The notes: generated from the sequence alone by a model not told the origin. DNA of 38,532 nucleotides from an uncultured Sphingomonas sp. (GCA_913775975.1 CAJYLQ010000055.1:1-38532); one strand, 5' to 3'; shown: positions 16,042 to 24,251, counted from the first letter of the stretch. Program-made: numbers and translations.

Positions 16042-16183
16042 CTCAACATTCACCGCTTGCGACAGTCATCCCGTCTCAACATTCGACTCGCTCGATCCCC
16101 GCAATTGCCTCCGCACACTGGGTGTTTCCGCTTCACCCCTCCACCCCGACCCCCGCCACAAGTCTCAACACTCTCAACATTCG
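16042..16183. promoter_or_regulatory. Repeated CTCAACATTC motifs upstream of tldD
   Basis: CTCAACATTC occurs at 16042, 16075 and 16173, with a near copy CTCAACACTC at 16164 directly next to the last. All have the same orientation, and the last ends 43 bases before the tldD ATG. This could be a multi-site operator or leftover repeat expansion; no known regulator is recognised. Confidence 0.35.
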
Positions 16184-16225
16184 CGGCCCTTCCACCGCCC
16201 CCCGCGACGCCCTATCTTGGCGTTC

Positions 16226-17650
16226 ATGACCTATCAGGACCCCCGCGCCTTCCTCTATCGCGAGCTGACCCCGGAGGCCGCGCAGAGCCTCACGGCGGAG
16301 GCACTCGGCCGGGCGGACGATGGCGAGCTGTATCTCCAGTATCGCCGGTCGGAGGCGTTCGGCTTCGACGACGGGCGGCTGAAGACGGCCAGCTACGACA
16401 CCAATGCCGGTTTCGGCCTGCGCGCGGTGTCGGGGGAGATGACCGCCTTCGCCCATGCCAGCGAGCTCACCCCCGCCGCGATCCGGCGGGCGGGTGAGAC
16501 GATGGCGCTGATCGATCCCGCCACCGCCCCCCGCGCCCCCGCGCCGCAGGGGACGAACGCGCGCCTCTATACCGATACCGATCCGCTCGATCTCGTGCCC
16601 TTCGCCGACAAGGTGAACCTCTGCCAGACGATCGACGCCGCCGCCCGTGCCCGCGATCCGCGCGTCGCGCAGGTCTCGGTCAGCCTGTCGGGCAGCTGGA
16701 GCGTGGTGGAGATCGTCCGCCCCGACGGTTTCGTCGCCACCGACGTGCGCCCGCTCGTCCGCCTCAACATCCAGATCGTCGCCGAATCGAGCGGCCGGCG
16801 GGAGACGGGGACGTTCGGCATCGGCGGCCGCTATCTCTACGACCGGCTGGTCGACCCCGCCGTCTGGAACCGCGGCATCGACGAGGCGCTGGCGCAGGCG
16901 CTGGTCAATCTGGAGTCGGTCGCCGCGCCGGCGGGGGAGATGACCGTGCTGCTCGGGCCGGGCTGGCCCGGCGTGCTGCTGCACGAGGCGATCGGCCACG
17001 GGCTGGAGGGCGATTTCAACCGCAAGGGCACCTCGGCCTTCTCCGGCCGGATCGGCGAGCGGGTGGCGGTGCCCGGCGTGACGGTGGTCGATGACGGCGC
17101 ACTCGCCGACCGGCGCGGTTCGCTGACGATCGACGACGAGGGCACGCCCACGCGAGAGACGGTGCTGATCGAAGACGGCATCCTCAAGGGCTATATGCAG
17201 GACCGGCTCAACGCCCGCCTGATGGGCGTTCCCGCGACCGGCAACGGCCGCCGCGAAAGCTACGCCCACGCCCCCATGCCGCGCATGACCAACACCTTCA
17301 TGAAGGGCGGCCGCGACGATCCCGCCGAACTGCTGAGCCGCGTGAAGACGGGCATCTTTGCGAAGAGCTTCGGCGGCGGGCAGGTCGATATCGTCTCGGG
17401 CAAGTTCGTCTTCTCCTGCACGGAGGCGTACCGGATCGAGGACGGCCGGCTCGGCGCACCCATCAAGGGTGCGACGCTGATCGGCGACGGCCCGACCGTG
17501 CTGACGAAGCTGCTGGGCATCGGCAACGACTTTGCGCTGGACGAAGGCATCGGCGTCTGCGGCAAGGGCGGGCAGAGCGTCCCCGCCGGCGTCGGCCAGC
17601 CGACGCTGCTGGTGGACGGGCTGACGGTGGGCGGTACGGCGGCGGGGTGA
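16226..17650 (+). CDS. tldD: Metalloprotease TldD
   Basis: A 474-residue zinc metalloprotease subunit of the TldD/PmbA family. The TldD-specific motif HEAIGHGLEGD is at 253-263, with His253, Glu254 and His258 as expected ligand and catalytic residues. With TldE (PmbA) it forms a cytoplasmic protease that degrades unfolded peptides and matures microcin-type peptides. Length and N-terminus (MTYQDPRAFLYRELTPE) agree with the family. The partner gene is not in the window. The N-terminal extension readable upstream is low-complexity and not part of the protein. Confidence 0.96.
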   Translation: MTYQDPRAFLYRELTPEAAQSLTAEALGRADDGELYLQYRRSEAFGFDDGRLKTASYDTNAGFGLRAVSGEMTAFAHASELTPAAIRRAGETMALIDPATAPRAPAPQGTNARLYTDTDPLDLVPFADKVNLCQTIDAAARARDPRVAQVSVSLSGSWSVVEIVRPDGFVATDVRPLVRLNIQIVAESSGRRETGTFGIGGRYLYDRLVDPAVWNRGIDEALAQALVNLESVAAPAGEMTVLLGPGWPGVLLHEAIGHGLEGDFNRKGTSAFSGRIGERVAVPGVTVVDDGALADRRGSLTIDDEGTPTRETVLIEDGILKGYMQDRLNARLMGVPATGNGRRESYAHAPMPRMTNTFMKGGRDDPAELLSRVKTGIFAKSFGGGQVDIVSGKFVFSCTEAYRIEDGRLGAPIKGATLIGDGPTVLTKLLGIGNDFALDEGIGVCGKGGQSVPAGVGQPTLLVDGLTVGGTAAG

Positions 17651-17661
17651 GGGGGCTTCGG

Positions 17662-17958
17662 TCAGACCCCGGTGACGAGCATATCGATCGCTCCAGTGAC
17701 CGCATATCGGGCATCCAGCAGGTCGCTGATTTCATCACCCAGTTCAGCAACCACAACCGTCGCCATGAACTGGGTGACCATGACGACGCGCTCGCCCATG
17801 ACGTTGAAGACGGGGTTCAGCCGGGCGTGCTGCGGCGGTGCGCGATCGAGCGGCAGCAACGGGGCGACGAGGCGCGTGTTGAGGTGGGCCAGCGCATCCG
17901 ATTGACAATCGATCAGCAACTGCCCGTCAGGCGTCCGGTAGACGGTGAATTGCGACAT
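17662..17958 (-). CDS. ccdB: CcdB-family toxin
   Basis: A 98-residue CcdB toxin, a family that poisons DNA gyrase. It aligns end to end with F-plasmid CcdB: QFTVYRTPDG, LLIDCQSD, TRLVAPLLPL, MVTQFMA and the C-terminal helix. The last three residues, which in F CcdB are Trp-Gly-Ile and needed for gyrase poisoning, here read Thr-Gly-Val. The start overlaps the ccdA stop by one base (TGATG), the normal coupled arrangement. GC is lower than in neighbouring core genes. Whether it is an active toxin is uncertain. Confidence 0.9.
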   Translation of the reverse strand: MSQFTVYRTPDGQLLIDCQSDALAHLNTRLVAPLLPLDRAPPQHARLNPVFNVMGERVVMVTQFMATVVVAELGDEISDLLDARYAVTGAIDMLVTGV

Positions 17959-18203
17959 CAGAACAGGCGATACTTCGCCAGTGGCAAACCCTTTTCTTCG
18001 ACCCAGCGATTGACCGACTCGGCCCATTCGCGATTGTCTTCACGCCACTTTCGATCACGTTCGGTCTTCGTTGCCCGATGCAACGCCGCCTCACATGCCC
18101 GCGACAGGTTTATACCCGCCTCTCGTGCGGCAGCTACCACACCCGTATCGAGCGACAGGTTGACGGGCTTGCGCGTGCCCGAGGCGATCGGATCGTGCTT
18201 CAT
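17958..18203 (-). CDS. ccdA: CcdA-family antitoxin
   Basis: An 81-residue antitoxin. The N-terminal half (RKPVNLSLDTGVVAAAREAG) is a ribbon-helix-helix DNA-binding domain; the C-terminal half (WREDNREWAESVNRWVEEKG, then LPLAKYRLF) is the toxin-binding tail typical of CcdA. It precedes ccdB and is expected to neutralise it and repress the operon. No ribosome-binding site is visible before the ATG, and the promoter lies so close that the mRNA may begin at or next to the start codon. Confidence 0.9.
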   Translation of the reverse strand: MKHDPIASGTRKPVNLSLDTGVVAAAREAGINLSRACEAALHRATKTERDRKWREDNREWAESVNRWVEEKGLPLAKYRLF

Positions 18204-18209
18204 GCGTGT

Positions 18210-18238
18210 AAATTATGCGCACGCCCGATGCGCGTCAA
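18210..18238 (-). promoter_or_regulatory. Candidate ccdAB promoter
   Basis: Reading the minus strand, TTGACG (18233-18238) is followed by CATAAT (18212-18217, 15-base spacer) or TAATTT (18210-18215, 17-base spacer). Transcription would start within a few bases of the ccdA ATG. The site also lies in the leader of the divergent DUF2007 gene, whose start is 14 bases beyond the -35 hexamer, so CcdA binding here could affect both. Confidence 0.5.
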
Positions 18239-18251
18239 CGGAGTGGATGTC

Positions 18252-18449
18252 ATGAGCCTCGTCGAACTCGGCCGCTTTCCCCGCAACGAGGCGCATATCG
18301 TCGTGGGACGGCTTGAGGCGGAGGGTATCCCCGCCATCACGTTCGATGGCGGCGCCAGCATCGCGGACGGCAGCTGGCTGCTGATCCCCGTGCGCGTGAT
18401 GGTCGATGACGAGGATCTCGCCGAAGCCGAGCGCATCATCGCTGCCTGA
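18252..18449 (+). CDS. DUF2007 small protein
   Basis: A 65-residue protein of the DUF2007 type (putative signal-transducing, ferredoxin-like fold): LVELGRFPRNEAHIVVGRLEAEGIPA (first 20 residues carry the EAHIV core), then a WLLIPVRVMVDDEDLAEAERII ending in which acidic residues precede the last helix. The start is set by GGAG eight bases before ATG 18252; an ATG 24 bases upstream has no such site. It is divergent from ccdA. Function unknown. Confidence 0.8.
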   Translation: MSLVELGRFPRNEAHIVVGRLEAEGIPAITFDGGASIADGSWLLIPVRVMVDDEDLAEAERIIAA

Positions 18450-18542
18450 AAAACGGGCAACGGCCCCGGACTGCCCGAAAAGTTACCGCATCGTTACGAC
18501 GTCCGGCGCTTTCGCTGCACCGCAACAGGGCAGCGCGGAACT

Positions 18543-18556
18543 GGCACGGCGCTTGC
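18543..18556 (+). promoter_or_regulatory. Sigma-54 promoter of glnK-amtB
   Basis: TGGCACGGCGCTTGC matches the -24/-12 consensus TGGCACG-N4-TTGC exactly, with GG at 18543-18544 and GC at 18555-18556. Transcription should begin near 18568, leaving a short leader before glnK at 18596. RpoN plus NtrC control of glnK-amtB under nitrogen limitation is established in proteobacteria. A partial NtrC-like site, TGCACC-N5-AGGGCA, lies at 18516-18532, close to the promoter and weak in its right half. Confidence 0.88.
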
Positions 18557-18595
18557 GAAGCCCCGGTCGGACACGTTTTCGACAAAGGGGGCGGG

Positions 18596-18934
18596 ATGAA
18601 ACTCATCATTGCGGTCATCAAACCGTTCAAGCTCGACGAGGTGAGGGAAGCCCTCACCACGCTGGGCGTGGCGGGGATGACGGTCACCGAGGTCAAGGGG
18701 TTCGGTCGCCAGAAGGGGCAAACCGAAATCTATCGCGGGGCCGAATACAGCACCAACATGGTGCCCAAGATCAAGATCGAGGTCGTCTGCGGCAGCGCGA
18801 TCGCCGACCGGGTGGTGGAGGCGATCCAGCAGTCGGCGAACACCGGCGCGATCGGCGACGGCAAGATCTTCGTCCTCGATGTCGGCCAAGCCGTGCGCAT
18901 CCGCACCGGCGAAACCGACGATTCGGCGCTCTGA
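18596..18934 (+). CDS. glnK: PII nitrogen regulatory protein GlnK
   Basis: A 112-residue PII signalling protein. The T-loop GQTEIYRGAEY carries Tyr51, the uridylylation site, and the C-terminal GDGKIFVLDV and RIRTGETDDSAL segments bind ATP and complete the trimer. The position directly before amtB makes it the GlnK paralogue: when nitrogen is plentiful the unmodified trimer plugs the AmtB ammonium channel at the membrane. It is preceded by a sigma-54 promoter, and AAGGGGG lies before the ATG. Sixteen bases separate it from amtB. Confidence 0.97.
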   Translation: MKLIIAVIKPFKLDEVREALTTLGVAGMTVTEVKGFGRQKGQTEIYRGAEYSTNMVPKIKIEVVCGSAIADRVVEAIQQSANTGAIGDGKIFVLDVGQAVRIRTGETDDSAL

Positions 18935-18950
18935 GATGATGGGGGGATCC

Positions 18951-20375
18951 ATGAAATTCGGGAAGCTCGCCGGGGCCGCTGCCCTCGGCGTCGCGGCGCT
19001 CGCCGCTATGCCCGCGTTCGCGCAAGGGGCGGCGCCCGCCGCGCCCGTCGTGCCGACCGCCGCGATGGTGAACAAGGGCGACGTCGCCTGGATGCTGGTC
19101 TCGACCGCCTTCGTGCTGATGATGTCGGTGCCGGGCCTCGCACTCTTCTATGGCGGCCTCGTCCGCGCGAAGAACATGCTTTCGGTGCTGATGCAGGTGT
19201 TGACGATCGTCTGCGTCGCATCCCTGGTCTGGGTGTGCTGGGGCTATTCGATGGCCTTCACCAATGGCGGGGCGCTGAACAGCTTCGTCGGCGGCTTTTC
19301 CAAGATCGGGCTGAAGGGGGTCGACGCCTCCACCTTCGCGGCGACCTTCTCGAACGGGGTGTACCTGCCCGAACTGGTCTTCGTGATCTTCCAGATGACC
19401 TTCGCCTGCATCACGCCCGCGCTCATCGTCGGCGCGTTCGCGGAGCGGGTGAAGTTCACGCCGCTGATCGTCTTCACCGTGATCTGGCTGACCATCGTCT
19501 ATTTCCCGATGGCGCACATGGTCTGGTACTGGCCGGGCCCGGACTTCCAGCCGGGCGCGCCGGATGACCATGGCATGCTGTGGGGCTGGGGCGCGCTGGA
19601 CTTCGCGGGCGGCACGGTGGTGCACATCAACGCCGGTATCGCGGGCCTGATGGGCTGCCTCGTGATCGGCAAGCGCCGTGGCTACAAGGCGGAGCCGATG
19701 CCCCCGCACTCGCTGGTGATGACGATGATCGGCGCCAGCCTGCTGTGGATCGGCTGGTTCGGCTTCAACGCCGGGTCCAACCTGGAATCGAACGCCGTCA
19801 CCGCCGTCGCCTTCATCAACACCTTCACCGCCACGGCCGCCGCGGGCGTTGCCTGGGCCGTGATCGAGCAGATCGTCCACAAGAAGCCCTCGCTCCTCGG
19901 CGCGGCATCGGGCGTCGTCGCGGGCCTCGTCGCGATCACCCCGGCGGCGGGCTTCGCCCACCCCATGACCTCGATCGTGCTGGGCGCCGTCGCGAGCATC
20001 GTCTGCTTCTTCTTCGTGACGACCGTGAAGAACAAGCTGGGCTATGACGACAGCCTCGACGTCTTCGGCGTCCACTGCGTCGGCGGCATCGTCGGTGCGA
20101 TCGCCACGGGCATCGTCGCGGCACCGTCGCTGGGTGGCCAGGGCGTGTTCGACTACAATGTCCTGCCCGCCGCCTTCAATCCGGCGACCTACAGCATCTC
20201 CGCGCAGGTCTGGGTCCAGATCAAGGCGGTGGCGTTCACGCTGCTCTACTCGGGCGTGCTGTCCTACGTGCTCTTCTTCGCGATCGACAAGACGATGGGC
20301 CTGCGCCCGACGCCGGAAGTCGAGGCCGAGGGGCTGGACATCGCCGAGCATGGCGAGCGCGCCTACAACATGTAA
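18951..20375 (+). CDS. amtB: Ammonium transporter AmtB
   Basis: A 474-residue inner-membrane ammonium channel, trimeric, with a cleavable signal peptide (residues 1-25, ending AFA) and eleven helices. Key stretches are FYGGLVRAKNMLSVLMQ, DFAGGTVVHINAG with the first pore His225, and DVFGVHCVGG with the second pore His. The start at ATG 18951 follows GGGGGGA; two in-frame ATGs just upstream are less well placed. It is regulated together with glnK by the sigma-54 promoter and closed by the terminator at 20443. Confidence 0.97.
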   Translation: MKFGKLAGAAALGVAALAAMPAFAQGAAPAAPVVPTAAMVNKGDVAWMLVSTAFVLMMSVPGLALFYGGLVRAKNMLSVLMQVLTIVCVASLVWVCWGYSMAFTNGGALNSFVGGFSKIGLKGVDASTFAATFSNGVYLPELVFVIFQMTFACITPALIVGAFAERVKFTPLIVFTVIWLTIVYFPMAHMVWYWPGPDFQPGAPDDHGMLWGWGALDFAGGTVVHINAGIAGLMGCLVIGKRRGYKAEPMPPHSLVMTMIGASLLWIGWFGFNAGSNLESNAVTAVAFINTFTATAAAGVAWAVIEQIVHKKPSLLGAASGVVAGLVAITPAAGFAHPMTSIVLGAVASIVCFFFVTTVKNKLGYDDSLDVFGVHCVGGIVGAIATGIVAAPSLGGQGVFDYNVLPAAFNPATYSISAQVWVQIKAVAFTLLYSGVLSYVLFFAIDKTMGLRPTPEVEAEGLDIAEHGERAYNM

Positions 20376-20442
20376 CCCGATCGGGGGCGACCCGGCAGAA
20401 GGCCGCCCCCCACCGACGTTCCTCCTGCGGACGACACCTGAA

Positions 20443-20475
20443 GCCCGGTGCGGAAACGCACCGGGCCTTTTTTTT
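20443..20475 (+). terminator. Rho-independent terminator of glnK-amtB
   Basis: A perfect 10-bp stem, GCCCGGTGCG (20443-20452) with CGCACCGGGC (20457-20466), capped by a GAAA tetraloop and followed after one C by eight T (20468-20475). It is the clearest intrinsic terminator in the window and lies 67 bases after the amtB stop. Confidence 0.95.
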
Positions 20476-20528
20476 ACGCTACGGGTGTGGCGGCTGGGGA
20501 TTACCGGGAAAGCCGCGTAAGGGACGGC

Positions 20529-21088
20529 ATGCTCTACATCGTCGGCGGATGCAGCCGCAGCGGAAAGTCGATCCTGGCGGGGCGCATGGGCGAGCGCCAC
20601 GGCATCCCATGGTTCTCGCTGGACGCGCTGAAGATGGGTCTGCACCTCGGCGCGCCCTCGCTCGGCATCGCGCCCGACGCGGATGATCTGGATACCGCCG
20701 ACCTGATGTGGCCGATCGTCGAACCCATTCTGGACCATGCCATCTTCGACCGCCGCGACTATCTGGTCGAGGGCGTCAACCTGCGCCCGCAGACGGTCGC
20801 GCGCTTAATCGCCGATACGGACCAGCCGGCTTCCTCGGCTATCCCGATATCGCGATCAAGGAGAAGGCGGCGGCCGTGGCGGGGCACGCCGGGCCGCCGA
20901 CGGACTGGCTCCATCGCACCGGAGCCGACCATGTCCGCCGCTATCTGACGGTGAGCCGCGCGCTTAGTCGTACCCTGCGCGCGGACTGCGCCGCGCTCGA
21001 AATCCCCTTTGTCGATACCGGCGCCGATTTTGCGAAGGGGATGGATGCCGCAGAGGCGATCCTGACCGGGGCCGTGCGCGCCGGCTGA
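20529..21088 (+). pseudogene. P-loop kinase/ATPase gene broken by a one-base frameshift
   Basis: The first frame, from ATG 20529, gives MLYIVGGCSRSGKSILAGRM, a P-loop (GGCSRSGKS) like small-molecule or nucleotide kinases, and runs sensibly to ARLIADTDQP near 20828. The protein then continues in another frame as FLGYPDIAIKEKAAAV ... DWLHRTGADHVRRYL and ends at TGA 21086-21088. Exactly one base is missing between 20828 and 20831. Together the two parts would make about 186 residues. The P-loop and the HRTGADHVRRYL helix fit an AAA/adenylate-kinase-like NTPase family. It could be a real lesion, a sequencing error or, less likely, recoding. Confidence 0.8.
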
Positions 21089-21142
21089 CCCGGCAGACGC
21101 ATGCCATCGCGACCGTGCCCCGCCACGTCGGCGGCGCGCTTC

Positions 21143-21511
21143 CTACCGGCGGCGCCGGCGATCCAGCATCGGCCGCAGCCGGATGCCGATGAAGATGGCG
21201 AGCGGCCAGAACAGCGTGTTGGCCACGTCGCCCAGCGTGTCCTCCCACCGCCACGAATGATAGATCAGCCGGTCCATCACCTCGTTGAACGCTTCCGTCG
21301 CGACGACCACCGACAGCGGCACCCAGCTGCCCAGCGAGCGGCGGGTGACGAGGCGCGCCAGCATCAGCACCGCCATGCCCGCATGGATGTGCAGGATCGT
21401 ATCGGGCAGGCCGGTGCCGTCGCCGATCCACTGGATGAACTGCTGGTAGAACAGCGGCGCGTGACGCGCCTGATCGACGACATGGCCGGTCGCGACGTGC
21501 GCAGCGTTCAT
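21143..21511 (-). CDS. Membrane protein of unknown function (third gene of operon)
   Basis: A 122-residue protein with about three hydrophobic helices: ILHIHAGMAVLMLARLV, SWVPLSVVVATEAFNEVMD and TLFWPLAIFIGIRL, and a basic tail (RPMLDRRRRR). The conserved-looking polar stretch NEVMDRLIYHSWRWEDTLGDVANT between helices recalls VanZ-like proteins, but only loosely. The start overlaps the stop of the preceding gene by four bases. No function is assigned. Confidence 0.75.
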   Translation of the reverse strand: MNAAHVATGHVVDQARHAPLFYQQFIQWIGDGTGLPDTILHIHAGMAVLMLARLVTRRSLGSWVPLSVVVATEAFNEVMDRLIYHSWRWEDTLGDVANTLFWPLAIFIGIRLRPMLDRRRRR

Positions 21512-21924
21512 GCTTTCAGCCCGCGCGGCGTCAGGCGGCGGATGTCGAGCGCGTCGACGCCGGTCAGCGCCACCGCGCCCAGCTGGCGGTCGCCCGTTTC
21601 GATCAGGATGCCGCCGGGGATCGCGCGCACCGCCTGCCACGCCACCTCGCGCGCGATCAGGCGGCGGCCGCGTCGCTTCACCGCCGCGACGCGCCCGTCA
21701 TCGGTGACGGCGAGCGCGCCCGTGCCGTCCGCGCCGACCACCGCGCCGCACACGCGCGCGCCGCCCAGCAGCGTCTCGACCGCCGTCGCCGCGTCCTCCG
21801 GGCTGTCGATCCGCTGCGGGCGGCCCCGGCGGATGAGTATCCAGACAAGCACCGCCGCCGCCAGCAGGCCGCCCGCGACCGCCAGGATCGCGCCGGTCGT
21901 CGTTTCGTCCAGCGTCGGGATCAC
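21508..21924 (-). CDS. Single-helix membrane protein of unknown function
   Basis: A 138-residue protein with one N-terminal helix (about residues 12-32, ILAVAGGLLAAAVLVWILI) and a soluble domain of about 100 residues, including DDGRVAAVKRRGRRLIAREVAW and a beta-rich GGILIETGDRQLGAVAL. Both ends overlap neighbouring genes by four bases, so all three genes of this operon should be made together. No known domain is recognised. Confidence 0.78.
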   Translation of the reverse strand: MIPTLDETTTGAILAVAGGLLAAAVLVWILIRRGRPQRIDSPEDAATAVETLLGGARVCGAVVGADGTGALAVTDDGRVAAVKRRGRRLIAREVAWQAVRAIPGGILIETGDRQLGAVALTGVDALDIRRLTPRGLKA

Positions 21925-22349
21925 GCCTCGCTCGCGAGCGCGTCCAGCGTCGGGCGCAGGCCGGCGATGTCATATCCCGCATCGGCGGCCTGCCCGACCA
22001 GCAGCACCGGGTCGCGGCCCGCCTTCGCCGCCGCCAGCGCCCACAGGTTGCAAGATCGCGTGCCCGACCGGCAATAGGCCAGCACCGGCCCGTCGGCGGC
22101 GCCCAGCGCGGTCGCCATCGCGTCCAGCATCGGCATCGAGATGCCCTCCCGCCCGACCGGGATCGCGGTATAGCCCAGCCCCGCCGCCGCCGCCGCCGCG
22201 CGCATCGTCGCGTCGTCGGGCTGGCCCGGCTCCTCGCCATCGGGGCGGTTGTTGACGATCGCGACATAGCCGGCGGCGGCGATCGCCGGCAGGTCTTCGG
22301 GTGCGATCTGGGGGGCGACGGCGAAACGGTCGTTCAGCGGACGGATCAT
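21921..22349 (-). CDS. DUF442/BLH-type phosphatase or sulfurtransferase-like protein
   Basis: A 142-residue protein of the DUF442 (TIGR01244, beta-lactamase-hydrolase-like N-domain) family, with a fold related to dual-specificity phosphatases. It has the typical RFAVAPQIAPEDLPAIAAAG opening, VNNRPDGEE, and the active loop CRSGTRS with nucleophile Cys93. In other bacteria such domains are fused to persulfide-handling BLH/ETHE1-like enzymes and linked to sulfide detoxification. Here it stands alone at the head of an overlapping three-gene operon with two membrane proteins, 55 bases after recQ. Sulfur chemistry is inference from the family. Confidence 0.88.
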   Translation of the reverse strand: MIRPLNDRFAVAPQIAPEDLPAIAAAGYVAIVNNRPDGEEPGQPDDATMRAAAAAAGLGYTAIPVGREGISMPMLDAMATALGAADGPVLAYCRSGTRSCNLWALAAAKAGRDPVLLVGQAADAGYDIAGLRPTLDALASEA

Positions 22350-22404
22350 CCGCTTTGCCTAACCTATCGCAAACCGCCAGTCAGCAGCGAAGTCGCGCAC
22401 GCGC

Positions 22405-24177
22405 TCACGCCGCCCGGATCACCTCCAGAAACGCCTCGCCATAGGCGTCCAGCTTGCGCGCGCCGATGCCGGACAGCAGCGCCAGCGCCGCGCGCCCCGC
22501 CGGCCGCTGCGCCGCCATGTCGCGTAGCACCGAATCATGAAAGATCACATACGGCGGAACGCCCGCCGCCTGCGCCAGCTCGCGCCGTTTCGCGCGCAGC
22601 GCCTCGAACAGCGGATTATCCGCCGGGTTCGCCGCCACCGCCGCGCCGCCGCGCCGCGCCCGGCGTTCGCGCTTGGGCGGCACGATGACGGACAGCGTAT
22701 CCTCGCCCTTCAGCAGCGCGCGGGCGGCGGGGCCGAACTCCAGCCCGCCATGCGGATTGGTGCGCAGCGCATCGCGCAGCTGCAGCGCGCGAAACACCGG
22801 CTTCAGCAGCCGCGCCTCCTCGCCATCGACGATTCCCCAGACCGACAGCGCCTCGTGCCCGCTGGTCAGGCTGCGTTCGGTCGACTGGCCGGTCAGCACC
22901 TGCTCGATATAGGTCGCGCCGAACATCTGGCCGGTGCGGAAGATCGCGGACAGGTATTTGCGCGCCACCTCCGTCGCGTCGACCGCATCGCCGGAGCCGA
23001 GGCAGTTGTCGCAATTGCCGCAATCCTCGGTCGGGTTCTCGCCGAAATGGCGCAGCAGGATGCGGCGCCGGCAGCCGCCCGTCTCCACCAGCGCGCCCAT
23101 CGCCGCCAGCCGCTGCCGCTCGCCACCCTGGCGCGCAGGCTCCACCTCCGCGATCCGCTGGCGCGCGCGGGCGAAGTCGTCCGCCCCCCAGAACAGATGC
23201 GCGACGGAGGGGTCGCCGTCACGCCCCGCGCGGCCGGTTTCCTGATAATAGGCCTCGATCGATTTCGGCAGCCCGGCATGGGCGACGAAGCGCACGTCCG
23301 GCTTGTCGATCCCCATCCCGAACGCGACGGTGGCGCAGATCACCATGTCCTCGGATGCCACGAAATCGGCCTGGTTCCTCGCGCGGATCGGCGCGTCCAG
23401 CCCGGCATGATAGGCGCGCGTCGGCCGCCCCGTCGCGCGGCCCAGCGCCTCCGCCAGCTTCTCCGTCTGCGCGCGTGTCTGGGCATAGACGATGCCGGGG
23501 CCGGGCGTCGCCGCGATCAGGTCCGCGATCTGCCGGGTGATCTGGTCGCGCGGGCTGATCGAATAGCGGATGTTCGGCCGGTCGAAGCCGGACACGATCA
23601 TCCCGTCCTCGGGGATGCCCAGCTGGCGCGCGATATCGGCGCGGGTATGCGCGTCGGCGGTCGCGGTGAGCGCCAGGCGCGGCACCGCCGGAAACGCATC
23701 CATCAGCGGCCCGAGCAGGCGATAGTCGGGGCGGAAATCGTGCCCCCATTCGCTGACGCAATGCGCCTCGTCGATCGCGAACAGCGACAGTTTCGCCGAC
23801 GCCAGCAGCTCGCGGAAATGCCCGCCAGACGCGCGTTCCGGCGCGACGTACAGCAGGTCCAGCTCGCCCGCGCGCAGCCGCGCCATCGTCTCGCCCCGGT
23901 TCTCGTCGACCGACGTCAGCGTCGCGGCGCGGATCCCCACCGCCGTCGCCGCGCGCAGCTGGTCGTGCATCAGCGCGATGAGGGGGGAGACGACGACGCA
24001 CGTCCCCTCCAGCATCACCGACGGCAGCTGGTAACACAGCGACTTGCCCGCGCCCGTCGGCATCACCGCCAGCGTCCGCTCGCCCGCAAGGACGCGCGCG
24101 ACCACATCCTCCTGCACCCCGCGAAAGGCGGGGAAACCGAAGACACGGGACAATGTGGGAAGCGGGTCGGGGACCAT
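22405..24177 (-). CDS. recQ: ATP-dependent DNA helicase RecQ
   Basis: A 590-residue 3'-5' DNA helicase of the RecF recombination pathway. Walker A is PTGAGKS (40-46), the DEAH box at 136-139 is followed by [13 protein letters not shown], and the helicase C domain includes the conserved [10 protein letters not shown]. Four zinc-binding cysteines are visible ([12 protein letters not shown] then CGNCDNC), then the winged-helix domain and a C-terminal HRDC domain (from about 515). The ATG giving [15 protein letters not shown] fits the family; further upstream the frame is proline-rich and unlike RecQ. Confidence 0.96.
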   Translation of the reverse strand: MVPDPLPTLSRVFGFPAFRGVQEDVVARVLAGERTLAVMPTGAGKSLCYQLPSVMLEGTCVVVSPLIALMHDQLRAATAVGIRAATLTSVDENRGETMARLRAGELDLLYVAPERASGGHFRELLASAKLSLFAIDEAHCVSEWGHDFRPDYRLLGPLMDAFPAVPRLALTATADAHTRADIARQLGIPEDGMIVSGFDRPNIRYSISPRDQITRQIADLIAATPGPGIVYAQTRAQTEKLAEALGRATGRPTRAYHAGLDAPIRARNQADFVASEDMVICATVAFGMGIDKPDVRFVAHAGLPKSIEAYYQETGRAGRDGDPSVAHLFWGADDFARARQRIAEVEPARQGGERQRLAAMGALVETGGCRRRILLRHFGENPTEDCGNCDNCLGSGDAVDATEVARKYLSAIFRTGQMFGATYIEQVLTGQSTERSLTSGHEALSVWGIVDGEEARLLKPVFRALQLRDALRTNPHGGLEFGPAARALLKGEDTLSVIVPPKRERRARRGGAAVAANPADNPLFEALRAKRRELAQAAGVPPYVIFHDSVLRDMAAQRPAGRAALALLSGIGARKLDAYGEAFLEVIRAA

Positions 24178-24251
24178 CGGCCGCCATGTAGGCGCGCGGT
24201 GCGGCGGGGTCGAGGGTGTTGTGGGCGCGGCGTGGGGCGCCAGGGCGACCG

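Larger units (their letters stand above)
15775..16225. other. Gene-free gap before tldD
   Basis: About 450 bases without a credible gene. It holds the VOC gene's leader, a CCCCCGGGGG palindrome at 15851-15860, an octamer microsatellite (15898-15935) and repeated CTCAACATTC motifs before tldD (16042-16183). Open frames crossing it are C-rich, low-complexity readings with no coding character. Confidence 0.7.

Noticed and set aside
18771..20738. Very long minus-strand open frame antisense to amtB
   Set aside because: Its composition (Arg, His, Asp, Gly-rich, no motif) is what the opposite strand of a GC-rich gene gives; amtB on the plus strand is certain.
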